From: Prosapia bicincta
Taxonomy: Eukaryota > Arthropoda > Insecta > Hemiptera > Cercopidae
DNA length: 64,000 nt
Assembly (NCBI GenBank): GCA_036971475.1
Contig: JBAIZL010000002.1
Span: 356,655,582-356,719,581, forward strand
Direction: 5' to 3'
Translations under genes and position numbers: made by a program
The notes under the pieces: generated by a model
What the model was told of the DNA's origin: nothing
The model's input: only the letters and a program-made list of their open reading frames with translations
The model's database searches: none
In this document: piece after piece, positions 59,101-64,000 of the stretch
Layout of the letters: each line of letters opens with the position of its first letter
Position numbering within the stretch: position 1 is the first letter of the stretch

Positions 59101-61168
59101 GCCTATGGTTATCTGCTTTGTTGCTTTATGTTTTAATGTGAGAATTTTTTTACAGTAACCTTCAATACAGGAGTAATAATGATGATATCAATAATTTACA
59201 CTTGAGTTATATCGTACAGTCATTTTTGTCAATAATTTAAAACAAATAAATAGTTTTCCAAATAAGAAAGATTAGATGAATGGAAATAATATCCTCCTGT
59301 TGGAAAAAAAAGATAGGAAAATGAACTATTTAGAGATCACGTTGCTTAAACTTTCAGGTAAACGTCTTTATTTTTCATGCAGAGTATTAAAACTGAGTGA
59401 AACGTTACCAATCACCAATCATTATGTATCAATTTACAATGCAACAATAGTAAAAACTTTTAAATTTCCAACTAATAAGACAAAGGAAAAAATAAATAAT
59501 TTTTAAATGTAAAACAAATATGATACATCAGAAAAGCAAACACAAATACAAAAAAAAAACAATATCAACACTATTAGAAAACAACGGATATTGGAAATAC
59601 ATATATATACATACTTTAGAACTGAAATTTAAACCAATTACCATTTGTATTTAATATACAAATGTAGATTTAATTTAACAAGTCCAAAAACAAAGGATAT
59701 TATTGCAAACAAAAATCAAAAGGAAATTTAAACTTTCCGTTTCCCAGAACCCATGGAATAACTATTCTGATTATCCTCAGAGGAAGTTAGTTTTGTTTAA
59801 TATTTTTTGGGAAGATATAAGATAGTAAAACTTATATACAGAAAACAAATTAGAGTGTAAATAAAACGGAGACTTTTTATTTGTATGTACTTTTTATGTT
59901 TAAGGCATAGGTAGTATGTTTTTAATATACGTTTATATTATAATTTATCTAAAATGGCCATGTCAGGAAACGCTTATATAGGTCCTGGGTTTCGACAAGA
60001 TATTGTAAGAACGGATATAGTGATATTGAATATAATATACATAGAATATTGAGTTGATTTCGGGTTTCATTTAAAACACCGTTACCATAATTATTTTCGT
60101 CAAGCGTTTAAATCCTTTATGAGGAAGATTTTGAAAGACATTTCTATACGTATAGAATTTTTCTAGACGAAAGACTAGACGAAATTAATAAAATGTAAAG
60201 GAAACAGCAGAGACAGAAAATACAAGACAAAAAACTGAAAAGTTAAATACATACCTCGTACATAAAGAAATTACTCTTTTCGATTAAACACGATAAATAA
60301 TACATATCGGAACAAAATTTCTCATAGTTTTATTAAATTTCTCTTACTGATCCTTTTAATTACTCCCTTTAATCTAGAGCAAACGTTCATTTGTGGGTGA
60401 CAAAGATTGGGGTTTAAACAAAAGTACAAAGCCGTGATGGTGAAATAAACTCGGAGTATCTGACCATTAAATTAGATTACCGTAAAATGGAACAGAAACA
60501 CCCTCAGCCACAGAAACATTATGGAAACCAGTTTATTATGTAAAGAATTATTTAGGGGATTTATGGAATTGTTTAAAACTGAATAACCAGAAATAATTAA
60601 ATATATCTATCTTTGGCTTACATTGTGTTTTTATTTATGAAAATGAAGATAGTGGTCTAAAAATTCAATATAGGCTAAAATAACAATAAATTTTTTTTTT
60701 CGAAAATCAATATACTTTAGCGTTAGGTAAATTAGTTGCGATAACATAACTGGGATATCAAGGGCAGTGTAGTAAGGCTATGAGAATTTCAAAGTTTATA
60801 AGTAAAACTCAATGTTTAGTGATACATTCAAATATAAAATTCAGTTATAGTTTTAATTAATGTAATTGAAATTGGTACAGAAAAATACACGATTGTAGCT
60901 AATGAAACCTCATGACATTGAACTAGGAATACAAACTCCATAATAGATAAACTGTGATTATCACAATTTATTTGATAATCTGTTCATTTAATAAATCCAT
61001 CTACTAAATTACTATTGCCTTTATATGTATCTTTGTATGTCTGAATTTCCCAATTCCAAATACTACTACATAAAACATAATTTTGCAAGACGTATACACA
61101 ATGAAGAACAATTTATTATGATTAAAACTAAAAAATTAATTTCAAAATGTTTATATAAAAAAATTAAT
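56111..61168. other. Host intergenic DNA with minor repeats
   Basis: Contains a short (TA)n at 56606-56624. A diverged direct repeat is at about 57286-57345 and 57447-57510 (catgccttcattgtaaaaagttccct / catactttcattgtaaatagttccct). ORFs at 56164, 57953 and 59276 show no identifiable domain. Confidence 0.45.
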
Positions 61169-61371
61169 TTATTTGCTTAAATAGTTATCCATAACTTTAA
61201 AGACCTCACTAATACGTACTGAGGAGTAAATTGCACAAAAATATATATCGTCTTCTGGTTTTAATTGTAGACGTTTCATGATGTCAATCACTCTAGGATT
61301 ATGTAGTGACTTTCTCAAAGGAATTCGTTGTAGCTCTGCGTTTTCATCGTCAGGCAGACATTCATCCCTTC
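61169..61371 (-). CDS. Candidate terminal exon of a host gene
   Basis: The minus strand is open for 67 codons after a plausible splice acceptor (ctgtaactAG before 61371) and ends at a stop at 61169-61171. The peptide includes RDECLPDDENAELQRIPLRK, HNPRVIDIMKRLQLKPEDDI and YFCAIYSSVRISEVFKVMDN. It is charged, not low-complexity, and looks like real protein in otherwise empty DNA. I do not recognise the family. It carries no ATG of its own, so earlier exons would be expected at higher coordinates. It could also be a fragment of a retrocopy. Confidence 0.45.
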
Positions 61372-62916
61372 CTAGTTACAGGTAGATATACCGTCATTAC
61401 GATTAAGCGGTATACTGTGTTTTATTAATTGTAGTTTAAGAACATGAAAAACATATGGATGTTTCGGACAGGGAAGAGAAAAATGGAACAAGACAAATAT
61501 CACTAATTATAATAATGTGTAAAGCCATATTACAGAAACATCGGAAACTAGTCCGTAGTTCGTAGCGATATCATCAGAGTCAATACAAACAAAGCGTTAC
61601 TCCGTCTCTGGCAATAGGAGTTTGTAATGTGTTCCGGAATTAACGCCAAACAAATACAAACAGACTCTTTGAAGGCTGATTAAAGCAAGTTTCCGAATAC
61701 GATAAATGCAGTTTGCATGTCAGCTTGTATACACGTTACCCGATATCCCATTTATATAGTTATTCCGTAACAGGCTTGCTATGGGTTAAAATACCAACCT
61801 GAACTGCCTTTTGTTTATAATACAGTAAATCTACCAGTCATGTACATTCATCCCTGTCCAAACCGGTGGGGTACAAGTTACCCGTATTTGTATAGCGGAT
61901 TCACACTGACGCATGAACCATTATTCCTTCGAATAGTTGGCTACTAGAGGAGACAAACATTATTGTAGTGCCCGCCCCTCATTCAACTGTATCATGTATG
62001 CCTCCCCTTTCATTGACGAGACACAATCTCCTTCTGTATCTAAGAGCCAATTCCATGTCATTGATATAGAGATTACTATTTTTACAGTTTTACACTTCCT
62101 ATTAGTAATCAACAATGATACTTCATTATTTTCAAATTTCAAAAATTAATAAGATGTCTTCGTAAAGTAAAAAATTGGCACTGCAATACATAAGATATAG
62201 TAAAAATAGGATGACATTAACTCCATTTTTGAAGTACAAGATTCATATTTTCCATTTATGATATTGAAGATAAATGCTTTTTACTATATTACCTAATATT
62301 TATGAGTCAATGCACTCTTTTTCAAGTGAAACAATTGGCTATGATTGACTGCCAGAATCCATGGTACATTCAGAGGTCTTAGGTGTGTCTTATCATCAAC
62401 TTATGCAGAGCTTGGCATATTTATGATTCTATTGTAAAAAATTAATGAACCCTTTTAAAATAATTTCTCTACTCAGTCCTTGGGGCTCTTTACGTTTGAT
62501 ATTGCATTTTTTTCCATATCCTACAGGCATTTACAGTTGTACAGATTAGGTTAGTCAGTAGTTTCCTCCAATACCATTATGAGTTTCAATTCAAATTACA
62601 AACATAAAATAGACGTCTAAGAAGTTTTTTCCGTGACTTACTCATAAATTTATCTTTTGTACGGCAATCATAATTTAACATAAAAAAACCTTTTGACCTA
62701 CATTACAACCTAAAATACCCCAAAAAAACAAGACATATGTTCTAATATAGTATCGTTAACAAATCAATTACTAGACCGCAGTTTTTAAATCTACGTTTAC
62801 TTGAGTTGTGATAATTTACCGAATTTGTGATACTAAAATAGATTTTGTATTTCATTATGAATGATTTCTATCAATAAATATAAACAATTACCGTCATATA
62901 TAAATATAACGGAAAT
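61372..62916. other. Host intergenic or intronic DNA
   Basis: 61.5-62.0 kb is less AT-rich than its neighbours, and the ORFs at 61937 and 61960 are not supported as coding. If the exon candidates are real, this is intronic or promoter DNA. Confidence 0.4.
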
Positions 62917-63079
62917 ATGAGATTAGTTTTCAACACTATACATGTTTTTATTAGCATTATAGTGTTCCGTTTAACTAATGTTGAAGGTGTGAAAGGAGTT
63001 AATAAGGTATGCATAAACGTGCCTCCCACTTCATTTAACCGCAGACCTGCGAAAAGAACGAGATCAGAATATAAAACAA
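62917..63079 (+). CDS. Candidate first exon of a secreted host protein
   Basis: ATG at 62917 begins MRLVFNTIHVFISIIVFRLT, a typical signal peptide, followed by NVEGVKGVNKVCINVPPTSF and a basic segment, RRPAKRTRSEYKT. A consensus splice donor (GTAAGT) occurs at 63080. Without splicing the frame ends at 63117. No homologue is recognised. It is an inferred exon. Confidence 0.35.
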
Positions 63080-63163
63080 GTAAGTCAACTCTTCTAACTG
63101 AAGTCTCAAACTTTTGAAAAAGTAAATGTATAAATTGAAAAAAATATTTCTCTCGATCGGAAA

Positions 63164-63258
63164 GTCTTGACTATAAAACTCTCGAAGAGTCCAATGGAAA
63201 AAAGAAAGACAATAGTAGCAATTCAAATGAGGACAAAATGTTCAAAAACATTTTTAAG
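63164..63258 (+). CDS. Candidate second exon of the same host gene
   Basis: After an AG at 63162-63163 the plus strand is open with LDYKTLEESNGKKKDNSSNS and NEDKMFKNIFKC, and ends at a donor-like GGTAAGA. The polypyrimidine tract before it is short (tttctctcg). Low confidence; it depends on the first exon. Confidence 0.25.
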
Positions 63259-64000
63259 TGTGGTAAGAAATATTGTTATAGTGAGCAAGCGCTATAAACT
63301 TAAGTAACTTCCTATTTTACATTCGAATAAGATATTTTAAAACATAGTTTTTTTAATCATGTTTACACTCGCAGAAGTTATGGTTAATTAAAAGCAGTTA
63401 AGTTGCGATTTATTTATACAGACAACGAATCAGTAATGGATATGTTATCATCTTATCAACGGCATCCGGATCTTCTGTGTAAGTCGTTTAGATTGAAAAT
63501 TCTGTTTTTTTTGGCAGCTGTGTTTTCTCTGAATCTTTAACTTTACGCCTATTAATATTTCAAGCTTACGTTTTATTATGTATTTACAATAATGTACCTG
63601 GTGCTTAAAACTATTGAACATCAAAGTATTTAATTTACCGGAAAATATACCAATAACTATTAAAACAATAAAAACTGAATTAATTACATATTTAAAGATC
63701 ATAAGAAGAGATGTACCTAGGACACAGTCCATACCATAATACAAAGAACGATTAGAGATATCTAAAGGTACACTAGATAGCTGAAAGCGTGAAAAAAGGG
63801 AATTATTCATTAATATTCCTTTAAAAACTTTAAACATAATATTTGTTTCTCTTTAATGTAATTTATATAGATCAATGATTTATGATCTCAATACATAGGG
63901 TGAGATATAATTTTTAAATAATAAATATTTTTCAGTAATCCCCAATAATAAGACTCGTAATTATATTAACAGTTAAAAGTTTTCAGTAGCTTTATCTGTA
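63259..64000. other. Host DNA at the right edge
   Basis: A minus-strand ORF at 63448-63837 has a hydrophobic stretch (LLMIFKYVINSVFIVLIVIG) and a Lys-rich tail. No family is recognised and it may be non-coding. Confidence 0.35.

Overview
The window reads as animal nuclear DNA, most likely from an arthropod, carrying a block of about 22 kb of bacterial origin. The host parts (roughly 1-19.3 kb and 42.1-64 kb) are AT-rich, gene-poor and full of decayed eukaryotic transposons: piggyBac, Helitron, Penelope-like, hAT, pogo/Tigger, IS630/mariner-like, palindromic MITE-like elements and (TA)n microsatellites. I found no intact host gene. Three host exon candidates are offered at 61.2-63.3 kb.

The block from about 19.66 kb to about 41.9 kb is derived from an alphaproteobacterial endosymbiont of the Anaplasmataceae, most likely Wolbachia. 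The evidence is gene content and local order: ribA beside virB8-virB9-virB10, ClpB, LipA, L28, PyrE, SecD, HemC, MurB and IspG, a bacterial tRNA-Leu with encoded CCA, and Wolbachia-type dispersed palindromic repeats. It is integrated nuclear DNA rather than a living bacterial chromosome. Nearly every long gene carries frameshifts, nonsense codons or internal deletions. A piggyBac element with TTAA at its left edge sits inside the block, and a palindromic TA-rich element splits ribA.

Layout. 1-5.63 kb: long-terminal-inverted-repeat element. 7.03-8.06 kb: piggyBac relic with perfect 17-bp ends. 10.2-11.1 kb: hAT relic (-). 13.56-17.85 kb: Helitron Rep/helicase pseudogene (+), split by a 5'-truncated Penelope-like element (-) with a 14-bp target duplication. 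17.87-18.13 kb: second Penelope fragment. 18.15-18.94 kb: Tigger/pogo relic (+). 19.21 kb: (TA)n. 19.33-19.66 kb: unrecognised ORF at the left junction. Bacterial block, minus strand: NAD-glutamate dehydrogenase (internally deleted), clpB, lipA, rpmB, DUF721 gene, lipoprotein. Then a piggyBac insertion (25.74-27.22 kb). Then, minus strand, pyrE, dicarboxylate symporter and secD. Then, plus strand, hemC, murB, a hypothetical gene, ispG, a palindromic repeat cluster and another hypothetical gene. Then, minus strand, a virB10::manC chimera, virB9, virB8, ribA (interrupted) and tRNA-Leu, with a possible secreted phosphatase start on the plus strand. 42.1-64 kb: host repeats.

Some bacterial ORFs are still open (hemC, rpmB, the DUF721 gene, the lipoprotein), but hemC has lost its cofactor cysteine. 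The simplest reading is a dead nuclear Wolbachia transfer. No novel functional system is supported. The most informative features are the nested insertion chronology and the losses of catalytic residues.
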